Shown: positions 28,330-40,536, counted from the first letter of the stretch. The stretch is 64,000 nucleotides of DNA from Pseudomonas sp. R84 (GCF_009834515.1 NZ_CP019426.1:5587001-5651000); one strand, 5' to 3'. Notes: generated from the letters alone by a model not told the origin. Translations and numbers: made by a program.

Positions 28330-29245
28330 GCATCGAGAACGTGATGTTCTCTTCGCGACCGGCCAGCTCATCGGCACCAGTGGCACCCCAGGCCTGCAAT
28401 TGCTGAATCACGCCGCGCACCAGCACTTCCGGCGCGGAGGCACCGGCGGTGATGCCGATACGCTCAACGCCATCGAACCAGCTCTTTTGCAGATCTTCGG
28501 CACCGTCGATCAGGTAGGCCGGTGTGGCCATGCGTTCAGCCAACTCACGCAGACGGTTGGAGTTGGAGCTGTTCGGGCTGCCCACCACCAGCACCACGTC
28601 GCACTCGTCAGCCAGTTGCTTGACCGCGTCCTGACGGTTTTGCGTGGCGTAGCAAATGTCGTCCTTGCGCGGACCGCCGATGGCCGGGAAGCGCGTGCGC
28701 AAGGCATCGATGACACGACTGGTATCGTCCATCGACAGCGTCGTCTGAGTCACGAAAGCCAGTTTTTCCGGGTTGTGCACCTGCAACTCGGCCACGTCTT
28801 TCTCGTCTTCGACGAGGTAAATCGCGCCGCCATTGCTGCCGTCGTACTGGCCCATGGTGCCTTCGACTTCCGGGTGACCGGCGTGGCCGATCAGAATGCA
28901 CTCACGACCGTCGCGGCTGTATTTAGCCACCTCAATGTGCACCTTGGTCACCAGCGGGCAAGTGGCGTCGAATACTTTCAGGCCACGGCCGGCGGCTTCG
29001 GTACGCACGGCTTGAGAGACGCCGTGGGCGCTGAAGATCACGATGACGTCGTCCGGCACCTGATCCAGCTCTTCGACGAAGATCGCCCCGCGGCTGCGCA
29101 GGTCTTCAACGACGAACTTGTTGTGCACCACTTCATGGCGCACATAGATCGGTGGCCCGAAGACTTCCAGGGCGCGGTTGACGATTTCGATCGCCCGGTC
29201 CACGCCGGCGCAGAAGCCACGGGGGTTGGCGAGTTTGATTTGCAT
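28301..29245 (-). CDS. ispH: 4-hydroxy-3-methylbut-2-enyl diphosphate reductase IspH
   Basis: This 314-residue iron-sulphur enzyme makes isopentenyl and dimethylallyl diphosphate, the last step of the MEP pathway. The three cluster cysteines are in [24 protein letters not shown] and [11 protein letters not shown]. The active-site glutamate is in [10 protein letters not shown]. The ATG at 29245 ([10 protein letters not shown]) is chosen; a longer reading upstream is a REP-region shadow. It precedes fkpB by 160 bases but the two are separated by a REP pair. Confidence 0.97.
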   Translation of the reverse strand: MQIKLANPRGFCAGVDRAIEIVNRALEVFGPPIYVRHEVVHNKFVVEDLRSRGAIFVEELDQVPDDVIVIFSAHGVSQAVRTEAAGRGLKVFDATCPLVTKVHIEVAKYSRDGRECILIGHAGHPEVEGTMGQYDGSNGGAIYLVEDEKDVAELQVHNPEKLAFVTQTTLSMDDTSRVIDALRTRFPAIGGPRKDDICYATQNRQDAVKQLADECDVVLVVGSPNSSNSNRLRELAERMATPAYLIDGAEDLQKSWFDGVERIGITAGASAPEVLVRGVIQQLQAWGATGADELAGREENITFSMPKELRVRSI

Positions 29246-29296
29246 GCTGTGCCTCGTGTCTTGCGCGCAAGAAATAGCGAAAACGGTGGAAAACAT

Positions 29297-29386
29297 TGTG
29301 GGAGCGAGCCTGCTCGCGAAGGCAGTGTGTCAGACAACAGCTATGTTGAATGTCAGTCAGCATTCGCGAGCAGGCTCGCTCCCACA
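29297..29386. repeat. REPIN: inverted pair of GAGCCTGCTCGCG-type REPs
   Basis: The arms TGTGGGAGCGAGCCTGCTCG (29297-29320) and the reverse complement (29363-29386) match over 24 bases. It lies between ispH and fkpB, within a run of minus-strand genes. Confidence 0.9.
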
Positions 29387-29407
29387 TTTTGACCCGTGTG
29401 CGGTCAG

Positions 29408-29860
29408 TTACAGCGCTTTGACGGAAATGATTTCCACGTCAAAGGTCAGCGTCTTGCCCGACAACGGGTGATTGAAGTCGATGGTCACTTGCGTGTCGTC
29501 AAACTCTTTCACCACACCCGGCAGCTCAGTATTGGCCGCATCATTGAAGATCACCAGCAAACCCGGTGACAACTCCATATCGACGAACTGCGAACGCGGG
29601 ATGATCTGCACGTTCTGCGGGTTTGGCTGACCGAAAGCGTTTTCCGGCTCGACGGTCAGCGTGCGCTTGTCGCCGGCCTTGAAGCCGAACAGCGCCGCTT
29701 CAAAACCCGGCAGCAGGTTGCCGTCGCCGACCTTGAAGGTCGCCGGGGCTTTGTCGAACGTACTATCGACGGTGTCGCCGTTCTCCAGGCGCAATGCAAA
29801 GTGCAAGGTGACTTCCGTGTTCTGGCCGATGCGTTGCTCAGCCAATACCTGTTCAGTCAT
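29408..29860 (-). CDS. fkpB: FKBP-type peptidyl-prolyl isomerase FkpB/SlpA
   Basis: This 150-residue FKBP of the SlpA/FkpB type is a cytoplasmic prolyl isomerase with an inserted flap (IF) domain that chaperones ribosome-linked proteins in E. coli. Key segments are VTLHFALRLENGDTVDSTF and FGFKAGDKRTLTVEPENAFG. It overlaps lspA at its start by 8 bases, giving the conserved lspA-fkpB-ispH order. Confidence 0.93.
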   Translation of the reverse strand: MTEQVLAEQRIGQNTEVTLHFALRLENGDTVDSTFDKAPATFKVGDGNLLPGFEAALFGFKAGDKRTLTVEPENAFGQPNPQNVQIIPRSQFVDMELSPGLLVIFNDAANTELPGVVKEFDDTQVTIDFNHPLSGKTLTFDVEIISVKAL

Positions 29861-30365
29861 GAACGGCTTCTCCGGTCTTTTTACTTTTGAACATATCCAG
29901 TGCCAGCATCACCGCACCAACAGTGATGGCGCTGTCAGCGAAGTTGAACGCCGGGAAGTACCAGCGGTTCTGCCAGTGCACCAGAATGAAATCGATCACA
30001 TGGCCCAAGGCAATGCGGTCATACAGATTGCCTAGCGCACCACCCAGCACCAGCGCCAAAGCGACGGCCAGCCAGGTTTCGTTGCGGCCCAGGCGCTTGA
30101 GCCAGACCACCAGCACCGCACTGACCACAATCGCGATCAGGGCGAACAACCAGCGCTGCCAGCCGGAACTGTCAGCCAGGAAGCTGAACGCCGCACCGGT
30201 GTTGTAAGCCAGGGTCCAGCTGAAGTAATCAGGAATGATCACGATCTGCTGGAACATTTCGAGCTTGCCTTCGAAGTAGAACTTGCTGGCCTGGTCGATG
30301 ACCAGAACCAGCAAACTCAACCACAGCCAGCTCAACCGTCCAAAACGGCCAACGGCATTAGGCAT
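29853..30365 (-). CDS. lspA: Lipoprotein signal peptidase LspA
   Basis: This 170-residue inner-membrane aspartyl protease removes the signal peptide of diacylglyceryl prolipoproteins. Four membrane segments are visible, and the catalytic aspartates are in [15 protein letters not shown] and [11 protein letters not shown]. It should process the lipoproteins encoded in this window, such as BamD. It overlaps ileS by 8 bases and fkpB by 8 bases. Confidence 0.96.
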   Translation of the reverse strand: MPNAVGRFGRLSWLWLSLLVLVIDQASKFYFEGKLEMFQQIVIIPDYFSWTLAYNTGAAFSFLADSSGWQRWLFALIAIVVSAVLVVWLKRLGRNETWLAVALALVLGGALGNLYDRIALGHVIDFILVHWQNRWYFPAFNFADSAITVGAVMLALDMFKSKKTGEAVHD

Positions 30366-33189
30366 AGTGACGAACCTCGCCAGCGCCGCTGATGTTGTCG
30401 ACGCAACGACCGCAGATTTCCGGATGCTCCGGGTTCACACCGACGTCTTCGCGGCAGTGCCAGCAACGGGCGCACTTCGGGAAGGCCGATTTGACGATCT
30501 TCAGCTTCAGGCCGCTGACTTCAGTCACTACCGCATCGGCCGGAGCCTGAACGAACGGCGCAACGCTGGCAGTCGAAGTGATCAGAACAAAGCGCAGTTC
30601 GTTGCTCAGTTTGGCCAGGTCGGCGCTCAGGGCGTCTTCGGCGTACAGGGTCACTTCGGCTTGCAGGTTGCCACCGACCGCTTTCGCTGCGCGCTGGATT
30701 TCCATTTCTTTGTTGACCGCTACCTTGACCGCCATGACGCGTTCCCAGTAGTCGCGGCCAAGTTCAACGTCAGCCGGCAGTTCGGTCAGGCCTTCGTACC
30801 AGGTGTTGAGCATCACCGACTCGTTACGCTCGCCCGGCAGGTATTCCCACAGTTCGTCGGCGGTGAAAGCGAGGATCGGCGCGATCCAGCGCACCAGCGC
30901 TTCGGAGATGTGGAACAGCGCGGTTTGCGCCGAACGGCGGGCCTTGCTGTTGGCGCCAGTGGTGTACTGACGGTCCTTGATGATGTCGAGGTAGAAACCA
31001 CCCAGCTCCTGCACGCAGAAGTTGTGGATCTTCGAGTAGACGTTCCAGAAACGGTATTCGCCGTAGTGCTCTTGCAGCTCGCGTTGCAGCAGCAAGGTGC
31101 GGTCGACCGCCCAACGATCCAGCGCGAGCATTTCTTCAGCCGGCAGGATGTCGGTGGCCGGGTTGAAACCGCTCAGGTTCGAAAGCAGGAAGCGCGCGGT
31201 GTTACGGATACGACGATAGGCGTCCGCACTGCGTTGCAGAATCTGGTCGGAAACCGCCATCTCGCCGGAGTAGTCGGTCGATGCAACCCACAGACGCATG
31301 ATGTCGGCGCCGAGGGTGTCGTTGACTTTCTGCGGCGCGATCACGTTGCCCAGTGACTTGGACATCTTGCGACCGGCCTCGTCGACGGTGAAACCGTGGG
31401 TCAGCAGTTCGCGGTATGGCGCGTGGTTGTCGATAGCGCAACCGGTCAGCAGCGACGAGTGGAACCAGCCACGGTGCTGGTCGGAACCTTCCAGGTAGAG
31501 ATCGGCACGCGGGCCGCTCTCGTGGCCCATCGGGTGCGAACCGCGCAGGACGTGCCAGTGCGTGGTCCCCGAATCGAACCAGACGTCGAGGGTGTCGCTG
31601 ATCTTGTCGTACAGCGGCGCTTCGTCACCGAGCAGCTCGGCAGCGTCCATCTTGAACCAGGCTTCGATGCCTTCGACTTCAACGCGCTTGGCGACTTCTT
31701 CCATCAGCTCGACGGTACGTGGGTGCAGTTCGCCGCTTTCCTTGTTGAGGAAGAACGGGATCGGCACGCCCCAGTTGCGTTGACGCGAGATGCACCAGTC
31801 CGGGCGGTTGGCAATCATCGAGTGCAGACGCGCCTGGCCCCAGGCCGGGACGAACTTGGTATCTTCGATGGCTTTGAGCGAGCGCACACGCAGGGTGTCG
31901 CCGCTGGTTGGCTCTTTGTCCATACCAATGAACCACTGCGCGGTGGCGCGGTAGATCAGCGGAGTCTTGTGGCGCCAGCAGTGCATGTAGCTGTGTTCGA
32001 TGACGGTGGTGTGCATCAACGCACCGACTTCGGTCAGCTTGTCGACGATGGCCGGGTTGGCCTTCCAGATGAACTGGCCGCCGAAGAACTCCAGCGACGG
32101 CACATAAACGCCGTTGCTTTGTACTGGATTGAGGATGTCGTCGTTGACCATGCCGTACTTTTTGCAGGTCACGAAGTCGTCCACGCCGTAGGCCGGAGCG
32201 GAGTGAACCACGCCGGTACCAGCGCCCAGTTCGACGTAGTCAGCCAGGTACACAGGCGACAGACGATCATAGAACGGGTGACGGAAGTTGATCAGCTCCA
32301 GCTCTTTGCCGGTGGTGGTGGCGATGACCGAACCTTCCAGGCTGTAACGAGCAAGGCAAGCTTCAACCAGCTCTTCAGCCAGCACCAGTAGCTTGTCGCC
32401 GACATCAACCAGCGCGTAGTTGAATTCCGGGTGCACGTTCAGCGCCTGGTTGGCCGGGATGGTCCACGGGGTGGTGGTCCAGATCACGATCGACGCAGGC
32501 TTGCCCAGCGACGGCAGACCGAACGCGGCAGCCAGTTTGGCTTCGTCAGCGATCGGGAAGGCGACGTCGATGGTCGAGGATTTCTTGTTCTCGTACTCGA
32601 CTTCCGCTTCAGCCAGGGCCGAACCGCAGTCGAAGCACCAGTTCACAGGCTTGAGGCCCTTGAACACGAAACCGCCCTTGACGATTTCAGCCAAAGCGCG
32701 GATTTCACCGGCCTCGTTCTTGAAATCCATGGTCTTGTACGGGTTGGCCCAGTCGCCCAGCACGCCGAGACGGATGAATTCGGACTTCTGCCCTTCGATC
32801 TGCTCGGTGGCGTAGGCACGGCACAGTTCGCGGGTCTTGTCCGCGCCCAGATTTTTGCCGTGGGTCACTTCAACCTTGTGCTCGATCGGCAGGCCGTGGC
32901 AGTCCCAACCCGGAACGTACGGCGCGTCGAAGCCCGACAGGGTCTTCGAGCGGATGATCATGTCCTTGAGAATCTTGTTCAGTGCGTGACCGATGTGGAT
33001 CGTGCCGTTGGCATACGGAGGGCCGTCATGCAGAACGAACTTCGGACGATCCTTGCCAATCTCGCGCAACTTTCCGTACAGGCCAATACTGTCCCAGCGC
33101 TGCAGGATCTGCGGTTCGCGCTGTGGCAGGCCGGCCTTCATTGGGAAGGCGGTGTCCGGAAGGTTAAGCGTGGCTTTATAGTCGGTCAT
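30358..33189 (-). CDS. ileS: Isoleucyl-tRNA synthetase
   Basis: This 943-residue class I synthetase charges tRNA-Ile and edits valine. The HIGH motif appears in [11 protein letters not shown], the KMSKS motif in [12 protein letters not shown], and a C-terminal zinc site in CARCWHC with a second CGRC near residue 930. The editing CP1 domain is intact, with typical [12 protein letters not shown] residues. It lies 13 bases after ribF and overlaps lspA by 8, an order preserved in gammaproteobacteria. No T-box leader is apparent. Confidence 0.98.
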   Translation of the reverse strand: MTDYKATLNLPDTAFPMKAGLPQREPQILQRWDSIGLYGKLREIGKDRPKFVLHDGPPYANGTIHIGHALNKILKDMIIRSKTLSGFDAPYVPGWDCHGLPIEHKVEVTHGKNLGADKTRELCRAYATEQIEGQKSEFIRLGVLGDWANPYKTMDFKNEAGEIRALAEIVKGGFVFKGLKPVNWCFDCGSALAEAEVEYENKKSSTIDVAFPIADEAKLAAAFGLPSLGKPASIVIWTTTPWTIPANQALNVHPEFNYALVDVGDKLLVLAEELVEACLARYSLEGSVIATTTGKELELINFRHPFYDRLSPVYLADYVELGAGTGVVHSAPAYGVDDFVTCKKYGMVNDDILNPVQSNGVYVPSLEFFGGQFIWKANPAIVDKLTEVGALMHTTVIEHSYMHCWRHKTPLIYRATAQWFIGMDKEPTSGDTLRVRSLKAIEDTKFVPAWGQARLHSMIANRPDWCISRQRNWGVPIPFFLNKESGELHPRTVELMEEVAKRVEVEGIEAWFKMDAAELLGDEAPLYDKISDTLDVWFDSGTTHWHVLRGSHPMGHESGPRADLYLEGSDQHRGWFHSSLLTGCAIDNHAPYRELLTHGFTVDEAGRKMSKSLGNVIAPQKVNDTLGADIMRLWVASTDYSGEMAVSDQILQRSADAYRRIRNTARFLLSNLSGFNPATDILPAEEMLALDRWAVDRTLLLQRELQEHYGEYRFWNVYSKIHNFCVQELGGFYLDIIKDRQYTTGANSKARRSAQTALFHISEALVRWIAPILAFTADELWEYLPGERNESVMLNTWYEGLTELPADVELGRDYWERVMAVKVAVNKEMEIQRAAKAVGGNLQAEVTLYAEDALSADLAKLSNELRFVLITSTASVAPFVQAPADAVVTEVSGLKLKIVKSAFPKCARCWHCREDVGVNPEHPEICGRCVDNISGAGEVRHYA

Positions 33190-33202
33190 TTAAGGCTCTT
33201 CA

Positions 33203-34141
33203 TTAGCGATGGGCGCTAGGTGCGGCTAGTGCACGGGCGGTGGCGACATCCGCATTGATCGCCGTTTTCAATGCCTCCAAGGAGGCGAAGCGCTGCTCTT
33301 CACGCAGCTTTTGGTGGAAAACCACCGTCAAACGCCGGTCATACAGATCGCCGGCAAAATCTAAAAGATGGACTTCAAGGTGGGCCTTGCCATCACCTTG
33401 CACTGTGGGCCGCACGCCGATATTGGCGACACCAGGCCAGGTCTTGCCGTCGATATCGACATTCACCAGATACACCCCGGTGAACGGCACGCGACGACGC
33501 TTGAGTTGAATGTTGGCAGTGGGCGTACCCAGTTGCCGGGCCAGTTTCTGGCCGTGCAGCACTCGACCGGCAATGCGGTACGGGCGGCCGAGCAAACGTT
33601 CGGCCAAGGCAAAATCGGCGGCGGCCAGCGCGTTGCGCACTTGCGTGCTGCTGACGCGAATCCCGTCCAGCTCGACGGTTTGCGCGGCTTCGACGGTAAA
33701 ACCGTGCATCTGCCCGGCCTGCAACAGGAAGTCAAAATCGCCGAGACGGTCGCAACCAAAACGGAAATCGTCACCGACTTCCAGATGCTGCACGCCGAGG
33801 CCATCAACGAGGATGGTGTCGACGAATTCACTGGCGCTGAGTTTGCTCAGACGCTGGTTGAAGGCCAGGCACAACACCCGGTCGACGCCTTCGGCGGCCA
33901 GCAGTTGCAGCTTGTCGCGCAACCGGGCCAGACGCGCCGGCGCGGTCTCGGGGGCAAAGAATTCCCGTGGCTGCGGCTCGAAAATCACCACGCAGCTGGG
34001 TACGCCCAACTCAAGCGCACGCTCACGCAGTCGGGCCAGGATAGCCTGGTGACCACGGTGAACACCGTCAAAGTTGCCAATAGTGGCGACGCAGCCCCGA
34101 TGCTGGGGGCGCAAGTTGTGGAGGCCTCGAACCAGCTGCAT
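33203..34141 (-). CDS. ribF: Riboflavin kinase/FAD synthetase RibF
   Basis: This 312-residue bifunctional enzyme makes FMN and FAD. The N-terminal adenylyltransferase motif is CVATIGNFDGVHRGHQ, with the later RVSSTQVRNAL. The C-terminal riboflavin kinase domain begins near residue 185 (LGRPYRIAGRVLHG) and contains the TPTAN motif. I chose the ATG at 34141 (MQLVRGLHNL); longer readings lack a family match. It is transcribed ahead of ileS, with murJ upstream. Confidence 0.96.
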   Translation of the reverse strand: MQLVRGLHNLRPQHRGCVATIGNFDGVHRGHQAILARLRERALELGVPSCVVIFEPQPREFFAPETAPARLARLRDKLQLLAAEGVDRVLCLAFNQRLSKLSASEFVDTILVDGLGVQHLEVGDDFRFGCDRLGDFDFLLQAGQMHGFTVEAAQTVELDGIRVSSTQVRNALAAADFALAERLLGRPYRIAGRVLHGQKLARQLGTPTANIQLKRRRVPFTGVYLVNVDIDGKTWPGVANIGVRPTVQGDGKAHLEVHLLDFAGDLYDRRLTVVFHQKLREEQRFASLEALKTAINADVATARALAAPSAHR

Positions 34142-34270
34142 AACGCGCTTCTTGCTCATAAAGTGGTCGATTATAACCACACCCGACGGCCGACGACAGG
34201 CAACACCGTAACGCAAAGTGAACGAGCCGACAAAACTGCCGGCCCGCGCCTGTTTATATAGGGTAAAACC

Positions 34271-35809
34271 TCAGCTCAAGGCCTTGCGATTGAAGTCACG
34301 CAAGCGGAAACCGAGCAGCAGCAACATACCGAAATAGGACACCACGCCCGCCGCGACCAATGCGCCCAGACGCAGGAAGCGCTCAAGCATGTGCCCTTGA
34401 TCCCACGCTGGCATGAAATGCATGCCGAGCAGCAACACTGCCGACATCACCGCCACGGCGATAACCAGTTTGAATCCGAACCTGGCCCAGCCCGGCTGCG
34501 GCTGATACATCTGTTGTTTGCGCAGTTGATAGAACAACAACCCAGCGTTGAGACAGGCACCGGCACTGATCGCCAGGGCCAGACCGGCGTGAGCCAGAGG
34601 GCCAATCAGCACCAGGTTGAACAACTGGGTAACCACCAGCGTGAAGATTGCTATTTTCACCGGCGTACGGATGTTCTGTTGCGCATAAAAGCCCGGGGCG
34701 AGCACTTTGATCACGATTATCCCGAGTAAGCCAACAGAATAAGCAATCAGCGCACGCTGAGTCATTTCAGCGTCGAAACCACTGAACTGCCCGTACTGAA
34801 ACAGCGAAACAGTCAGCGGCTCAGCGAGAATCCCCAGCGCCAGCGAGCATGGCAGCACCAATACAAAGCACAAACGCAGACCCCAATCGAGAATCCGCGA
34901 ATACTCGTGGCGGTCCTTGCTTGCATAGGTTTTAGCCAATGTTGGCAGCAGAATCGTCCCTAATGCCACGCCGAGTACGCCGGAAGGCAACTCCATCAAG
35001 CGGTCGGCGTAATACATCCACGACACTGAGCCTGCGACCAGAAACGAGGCGAAGATGGTGTTGATGATCAGCGAGATCTGGCTGACCGACACGCCGAGAA
35101 TCGCCGGCAGCATCTGTTTCATCACGCGCCAGACGCCGGTATCACGCAGATTGAGGCGCGGCAGCACCAGCATGCCGATCTTTTTCAGGTGCGGCAGTTG
35201 ATAGAGCAACTGCGCCAGACCACCGACCAGCACCGCCCAGCCCAGCGCCATCACCGGCGGGTCAAAGTACGGCGTGAGAAACAGCGAAAACACGATCATG
35301 CTGACGTTCAGCAGAGTAGGCACGAAGGCCGGCACCGAGAAACGGTTCCAGGTATTGAGAATCGCGCCCGCCAACGAGGACAGGGAGATCAGCAATATAT
35401 AGGGGAAGGTCACCCGCAGCAGATCGGAAGTGAGCTGGAATTTTTCCGGCGTATCGGTAAAACCCGGGGCCGTGGCCCAGATCACCCAGGGCGCGGCGAT
35501 CATGCCCAACGCAGTGACTACCGCTAACACCAGCGTCAGCAAGCCCGAAACGTAAGCAATGAAAGTACGAGTCGCCTCTTCGCCCTGCTGGCTTTTGTAT
35601 TCAGCAAGAATCGGTACAAAAGCCTGAGAGAAAGCGCCCTCAGCAAAGATCCGCCGCAACAGATTGGGCAATTTGAAGGCAATAAAGAAGGCGTCCGTCG
35701 CCATCCCGGCGCCGAATGTACGAGCAATCAGCGTGTCACGGACAAACCCCAGAATCCGGGAAAGCATCGTGATAGAGCTGACGGCGGCCAACGATTTGAG
35801 CAGATTCAT
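34271..35809 (-). CDS. murJ: Lipid II flippase MurJ
   Basis: This 512-residue polytopic protein of the MOP superfamily flips lipid II across the inner membrane. About 14 hydrophobic segments are seen, and the N terminus [21 protein letters not shown] plus [12 protein letters not shown] are characteristic. Length is typical. It is divergent from rpsT and precedes ribF by 129 bases. Confidence 0.96.
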   Translation of the reverse strand: MNLLKSLAAVSSITMLSRILGFVRDTLIARTFGAGMATDAFFIAFKLPNLLRRIFAEGAFSQAFVPILAEYKSQQGEEATRTFIAYVSGLLTLVLAVVTALGMIAAPWVIWATAPGFTDTPEKFQLTSDLLRVTFPYILLISLSSLAGAILNTWNRFSVPAFVPTLLNVSMIVFSLFLTPYFDPPVMALGWAVLVGGLAQLLYQLPHLKKIGMLVLPRLNLRDTGVWRVMKQMLPAILGVSVSQISLIINTIFASFLVAGSVSWMYYADRLMELPSGVLGVALGTILLPTLAKTYASKDRHEYSRILDWGLRLCFVLVLPCSLALGILAEPLTVSLFQYGQFSGFDAEMTQRALIAYSVGLLGIIVIKVLAPGFYAQQNIRTPVKIAIFTLVVTQLFNLVLIGPLAHAGLALAISAGACLNAGLLFYQLRKQQMYQPQPGWARFGFKLVIAVAVMSAVLLLGMHFMPAWDQGHMLERFLRLGALVAAGVVSYFGMLLLLGFRLRDFNRKALS

Positions 35810-35979
35810 TGAGGGAATTTGTGCCTGTCGATAAACAGCAGGCGAACAAAGCGCCTACTTGTGCGATACTCCGCGCCGCAGCAGCACAGAGCCAAAGCTC
35901 GCGAGTTTACAGGTCAAGCGCCGGAAATAAATATCCCGCCTCTTTATACCTACCACTTAGCGGAACGTTTCAAGTGCCC

Positions 35980-36008
35980 TTGACAAGACTTCAACTCATC
36001 GGCATGAT
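35980..36008 (+). promoter_or_regulatory. rpsT promoter
   Basis: TTGACA at 35980-35985 and CATGAT at 36003-36008 are spaced by 17 bases and followed by a GC-rich discriminator (TCGCGGCC). The start codon is about 45 bases downstream of the likely transcription start. Confidence 0.75.
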
Positions 36009-36061
36009 TCGCGGCCTATTTTGTTTGCTATTTCCTAAAAAGTCTTTCGAGGAGCTCGACG

Positions 36062-36334
36062 GTGGCCAACTCACCTTCCGCCAAAAAACGTGCAAAACAG
36101 GCTGAGAAGCGTCGCAGCCACAACGCCAGCCTGCGTTCCATGGTTCGCACCTACATCAAGAATGTAGTTAAAGCCATCGACGCAAAAGACGCTGAAAAAG
36201 CTCAAGCTGCATACGTTCTGGCTGTGCCAGTTATCGACCGCATGGCCGATAAAGGCATCATCCACAAGAACAAGGCTGCTCGTCATAAGAGCCGTCTGAA
36301 TGGCCACGTCAAAGCGCTGAAAGAAGCCGCTTAA
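36062..36334 (+). CDS. rpsT: Small ribosomal subunit protein S20
   Basis: This 90-residue basic protein is ribosomal protein S20 of the 30S body. It starts [18 protein letters not shown], the normal family N terminus, and ends HVKALKEAA. The start codon is GTG at 36062, with the ribosome site GGAG nearby; E. coli rpsT also uses a non-ATG start (UUG), linked to its translational self-control. It is monocistronic, with a promoter upstream and a terminator downstream. Confidence 0.97.
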   Translation: MANSPSAKKRAKQAEKRRSHNASLRSMVRTYIKNVVKAIDAKDAEKAQAAYVLAVPVIDRMADKGIIHKNKAARHKSRLNGHVKALKEAA

Positions 36335-36347
36335 TCGACGTAGTCAT

Positions 36348-36378
36348 TAAAAAACCGACCTTAGGGTCGGTTTTTTAT
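36348..36378 (+). terminator. Terminator of rpsT
   Basis: AAAAACCGACC and GGTCGGTTTTT form a hairpin with a TTA loop followed by a T run, about 15 bases after the rpsT stop. Confidence 0.92.
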
Positions 36379-36415
36379 TGCCTGTGATTTAGTAAATCCA
36401 GCGCAAAAAAAAATA

Positions 36416-36442
36416 TAGGAGTGAGCCTGCTCACCCCTACAG
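36416..36442. repeat. Lone truncated GAGCCTGCTC-type REP
   Basis: TATAGGAGTGAGCCTGCTCA, then CCCCTACA, is a single compressed copy of the TGTAGGAGTGAGCCTGCTCG family. It lies between the rpsT terminator and the CreA-like gene, with no second copy to form a REPIN. Confidence 0.7.
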
Positions 36443-36456
36443 TTGGTTTTGCGGCG

Positions 36457-36924
36457 TTATTGCTGGACCGGCACCCATGGCAGGATCGGGATGGCGGTCA
36501 CGGCATTCTGCGGACTGCCTTCGATCAAGCGGTCGCTGTAGACCAGGTACACCAGCGTGTTGCGTTTCTTGTCGAGGAATCGCACCACCTGCATGGTCTT
36601 GAATACCAACGAAGTGCGCTCCTTGAACACCTCATCGCCTTCCTTCAGATCACCCTTGAACTTGATCGGGCCAACCTGGCGACAGGCGATCGAAGCTTCG
36701 GCGCGATCCTCAGCCAGACCGAGACCACCCTTCACACCGCCAGTCTTGGCGCGCGACAGGTAGCAGGTCACCCCTTCAACTTTCGGATCATCGAAAGCCT
36801 CGACCACAATGCGGTCGTTCGGGCCGACAAACTTGAACACCGTAGACACCTGACCGATTTCTTCGGCCGAGGCCAGCAATGGCATTGCCATCAGCAAGCC
36901 CAACAATCCTTTCGCTAAACGCAT
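36457..36924 (-). CDS. creA: CreA-like periplasmic protein
   Basis: This 155-residue protein has a signal peptide ([16 protein letters not shown]) and matches the CreA family: the [25 protein letters not shown] region and two cysteines (VTCY and IACRQ) agree. CreA function is unclear; in E. coli it lies in the creABCD locus, but no creB, creC or creD is present here. It sits 10 bases past proB on the same strand. Confidence 0.88.
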   Translation of the reverse strand: MRLAKGLLGLLMAMPLLASAEEIGQVSTVFKFVGPNDRIVVEAFDDPKVEGVTCYLSRAKTGGVKGGLGLAEDRAEASIACRQVGPIKFKGDLKEGDEVFKERTSLVFKTMQVVRFLDKKRNTLVYLVYSDRLIEGSPQNAVTAIPILPWVPVQQ

Positions 36925-36934
36925 GGAGTTTTCC

Positions 36935-38053
36935 TTAAACCAGAATCAGGTTGTCACGGTGAACCAGTTCTGGCTCCGCCATGTAACCGAGCAAACCGAC
37001 AATCGCATCCGACGACTGACCGATAATTTTTTGTGCTTCCAGCGCGCTGTAGTTAGCCAGGCCTCGGGCAATCTCACGACCATCAGGCGCCACACAGACC
37101 ACCATTTCGCCGCGTCGGAAACTGCCCTGCACCAACTTCACTCCGACAGGCAGCAGGCTTTTGTTGCCCTTGGACAACGCCGACACCGCACCATCATCCA
37201 GCACCAACGTGCCGCGAGTCTGCAAATGCCCGGCCAGCCATTGCTTGCGCGCCGCGAGCATGCCGCGCTCGGGCGACAGCAGCGTGCCGATACGCTCCCC
37301 CGCCTTCAGGCGATCAAGCACTCGCTCAAGACGCCCACCGACAATAATGGTGTGCGCACCGGAACGCGCCGCCAGTCGCGCCGCGCGCAACTTGGTTTGC
37401 ATGCCGCCACGCCCCAGCGCACCACCCGTGCCGCCCGCTACCGCATCGAGGCTCGGATCATCAGCGCGCGCCTCGTAAATCATCTGCGCATCAGGGTTAT
37501 TACGCGGATCGGCGTCGAACATGCCGTCGCGATCAGTGAGGATCACCAGCAGATCCGCCTCGACCAGGTTCGCCACCAGCGCCGCCAGCGTATCGTTGTC
37601 GCCGAAACGGATTTCGTCGGTGACCACGGTGTCGTTTTCGTTGATCACCGGGATGACTTTCAGCTCGACCAATGCGCGCAAAGTGCTGCGGGCGTTGAGG
37701 TAGCGTTTGCGGTCGGACAAGTCGTCGTGAGTCAGGAGAATCTGCGCAGTGTGCCGACCATGCTCGGCGAAGCTCGATTCCCACGCCTGCACCAAGCCCA
37801 TCTGACCAATTGCCGCAGCCGCCTGGAGCTCATGCATCGCACTGGGTCGTGCGGTCCAGCCCAAACGACTCATGCCGGCCGCCACCGCCCCGGAGGACAC
37901 CAACACCAACTCGACGCCAGCCTCATGCAAGGCCACCATTTGCTCGACCCAGACACTCATTGCCGCGCGATCCAGCCCTTTGCCATCCGCTGTCAGCAAA
38001 GCGCTGCCGATCTTCACGACCCAACGCTGCGCACCTGTCACCTTGCTCCGCAT
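36935..38053 (-). CDS. proB: Glutamate 5-kinase ProB
   Basis: This 372-residue enzyme starts proline synthesis by phosphorylating glutamate, with feedback inhibition by proline. An amino-acid kinase domain ([11 protein letters not shown], then [11 protein letters not shown]) is followed by a C-terminal PUA domain ([13 protein letters not shown]). I chose the ATG at 38053 ([11 protein letters not shown]), which gives the usual 372 residues; an ATG one codon earlier is possible. It is downstream of obgE after a 220-base gap with a REP. Confidence 0.96.
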   Translation of the reverse strand: MRSKVTGAQRWVVKIGSALLTADGKGLDRAAMSVWVEQMVALHEAGVELVLVSSGAVAAGMSRLGWTARPSAMHELQAAAAIGQMGLVQAWESSFAEHGRHTAQILLTHDDLSDRKRYLNARSTLRALVELKVIPVINENDTVVTDEIRFGDNDTLAALVANLVEADLLVILTDRDGMFDADPRNNPDAQMIYEARADDPSLDAVAGGTGGALGRGGMQTKLRAARLAARSGAHTIIVGGRLERVLDRLKAGERIGTLLSPERGMLAARKQWLAGHLQTRGTLVLDDGAVSALSKGNKSLLPVGVKLVQGSFRRGEMVVCVAPDGREIARGLANYSALEAQKIIGQSSDAIVGLLGYMAEPELVHRDNLILV

Positions 38054-38221
38054 CATCTTCAACCTTAGCTTGAGGGCAGCGCGACCCAGCGCCACCCATG
38101 ACGTTATTTGTGACTTGCGATTTCCAGATACTAAAACGCCGCTCGATTGAGCGGCGCCTTAGAAAAACGGCTTGCAGCGATGATAACACCGCCCCGAGAT
38201 GAAGACTCAGCAGACACCAGC

Positions 38222-38266
38222 GATCTTCTGAAGGTCAAAAGATCGCAGCCTGCGGCAGCTCCTACC
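38222..38266. repeat. Single GGCAGCTCCTAC-type REP with degenerate partner
   Basis: AAAAGATCGCAGCCTGCGGC followed by AGCTCCTAC (38237 onwards) is one arm of the GGAGCTGCC family. A short GATCTTCTG upstream may be what is left of the other arm. It lies between proB and obgE. Confidence 0.72.
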
Positions 38267-38273
38267 CAACGAA

Positions 38274-39536
<1,263 letters not shown>

Positions 39537-39647
39537 TCAAGACATAAGACTCTTGCAAAAATGAGCGCAGCGACCCCAAAACACGACCTGCATCGCACGC
39601 CGACAGCCCATACAAACAGTTTTGCAAGAGACTCACCCCACAAACGA

Positions 39648-39676
39648 AAAAGCCCCGTCGCGAGACAGGGCTTTTC
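39648..39676 (-). terminator. Terminator of rplU-rpmA
   Basis: On the minus strand, AAAAGCCCTGTC and GACGGGGCTTTT pair around a CGCG loop with one mismatch, followed by Ts. It begins about 15 bases after the rpmA stop, so obgE expression depends on readthrough or its own promoter. Confidence 0.85.
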
Positions 39677-39690
39677 CAGCGATCGCGCAA

Positions 39691-39948
39691 TTAAGCTGCG
39701 ACAACGCTCACGTAACGGCGGTTGAACGCGCCTTTTACTTCAAACTTGATCACGCCTTCGATTTTCGCGAAGAGGGTGTGATCCTTACCCATGCCAACGC
39801 CGTAGCCAGCGTGGAATTGGGTGCCGCGCTGACGCACGATGATGTTGCCCGGAATGATTTTCTGGCCGCCATACATCTTAACGCCAAGGCGTTTGGCTTC
39901 TGAGTCGCGACCGTTACGGGTACTACCACCAGCTTTTTTGTGTGCCAT
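39691..39948 (-). CDS. rpmA: Large ribosomal subunit protein L27
   Basis: This 85-residue protein is L27, whose N-terminal tail reaches the peptidyl transferase centre. It starts [20 protein letters not shown] and contains [13 protein letters not shown], both standard. It follows rplU by 34 bases in one transcript. Confidence 0.98.
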   Translation of the reverse strand: MAHKKAGGSTRNGRDSEAKRLGVKMYGGQKIIPGNIIVRQRGTQFHAGYGVGMGKDHTLFAKIEGVIKFEVKGAFNRRYVSVVAA

Positions 39949-39982
39949 GAGTCAATTCTCCTAGTGAGGAATTAGGCTGAAA

Positions 39983-40297
39983 TTAAGCCTGAATACCGGT
40001 GATTTTGATCTCGGTGTACCACTGGCGGTGGCCCATACGCTTCATGTGGTGCTTACGGCGACGGAACTTGATGATGCGGACTTTATCGTGACGACCTTGG
40101 GAGATCACTTCAGCCACAACGGTAGCGCCAGCAACAACTGGAGCGCCGATATTCACGTCGTCGCCATTGGCAACCAACAGAACGCGATCAAAGGTAACGG
40201 ATTCGCCGGTAGCGATTTCCAGTTTTTCGATCTTCAGGTATTCACCCGGGGCGACTTTGTACTGCTTGCCGCCAGTAACGATTACTGCATAAGACAT
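39983..40297 (-). CDS. rplU: Large ribosomal subunit protein L21
   Basis: This 104-residue L21 starts [20 protein letters not shown] and ends with [13 protein letters not shown] chose the ATG at 40297; the longer reading upstream runs through the promoter. A promoter at 40429-40457 gives an untranslated leader of about 125 bases, which could hold ribosomal-protein feedback structure, but I cannot fold it by eye. rpmA follows after 34 bases. Confidence 0.97.
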   Translation of the reverse strand: MSYAVIVTGGKQYKVAPGEYLKIEKLEIATGESVTFDRVLLVANGDDVNIGAPVVAGATVVAEVISQGRHDKVRIIKFRRRKHHMKRMGHRQWYTEIKITGIQA

Positions 40298-40428
40298 GGT
40301 ATTTCTCCGATAATCCTGCTCACCCAGCTCTTTATAAGAAGAGGTATTGGCTGGCATGGCTGCATTAGGCTGGAAGGCCCGTTGCAATTGCGTAAGGCAG
40401 GTGCTGCCCAGGAAGTTCAGGGTGCGCG

Positions 40429-40457
40429 ATTGTACGCAAGCCGCCGCAGGCTTGCAA
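40429..40457 (-). promoter_or_regulatory. rplU promoter
   Basis: On the minus strand, TTGCAA (40457-40452) is followed by 17 bases and TACAAT (40434-40429), then a CGCGCACCC discriminator, as expected for a growth-rate-controlled ribosomal promoter. Confidence 0.8.
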
Positions 40458-40475
40458 GTAGCCGTCCATCGCGCC

Positions 40476-40504
40476 TTGACAGGTCCGGATGGGGGTCCTA
40501 GCAT
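40476..40504 (+). promoter_or_regulatory. ispB promoter
   Basis: TTGACA (40476-40481), a 17-base spacer and TAGCAT (40499-40504) lie 32 bases ahead of the ispB ATG. It is back to back with the rplU promoter; the two -35 boxes are 18 bases apart, so their polymerases may compete. Confidence 0.8.
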
Positions 40505-40536
40505 GCCGCGCAACCCTTCTGGAGCGACTCTCGCTG

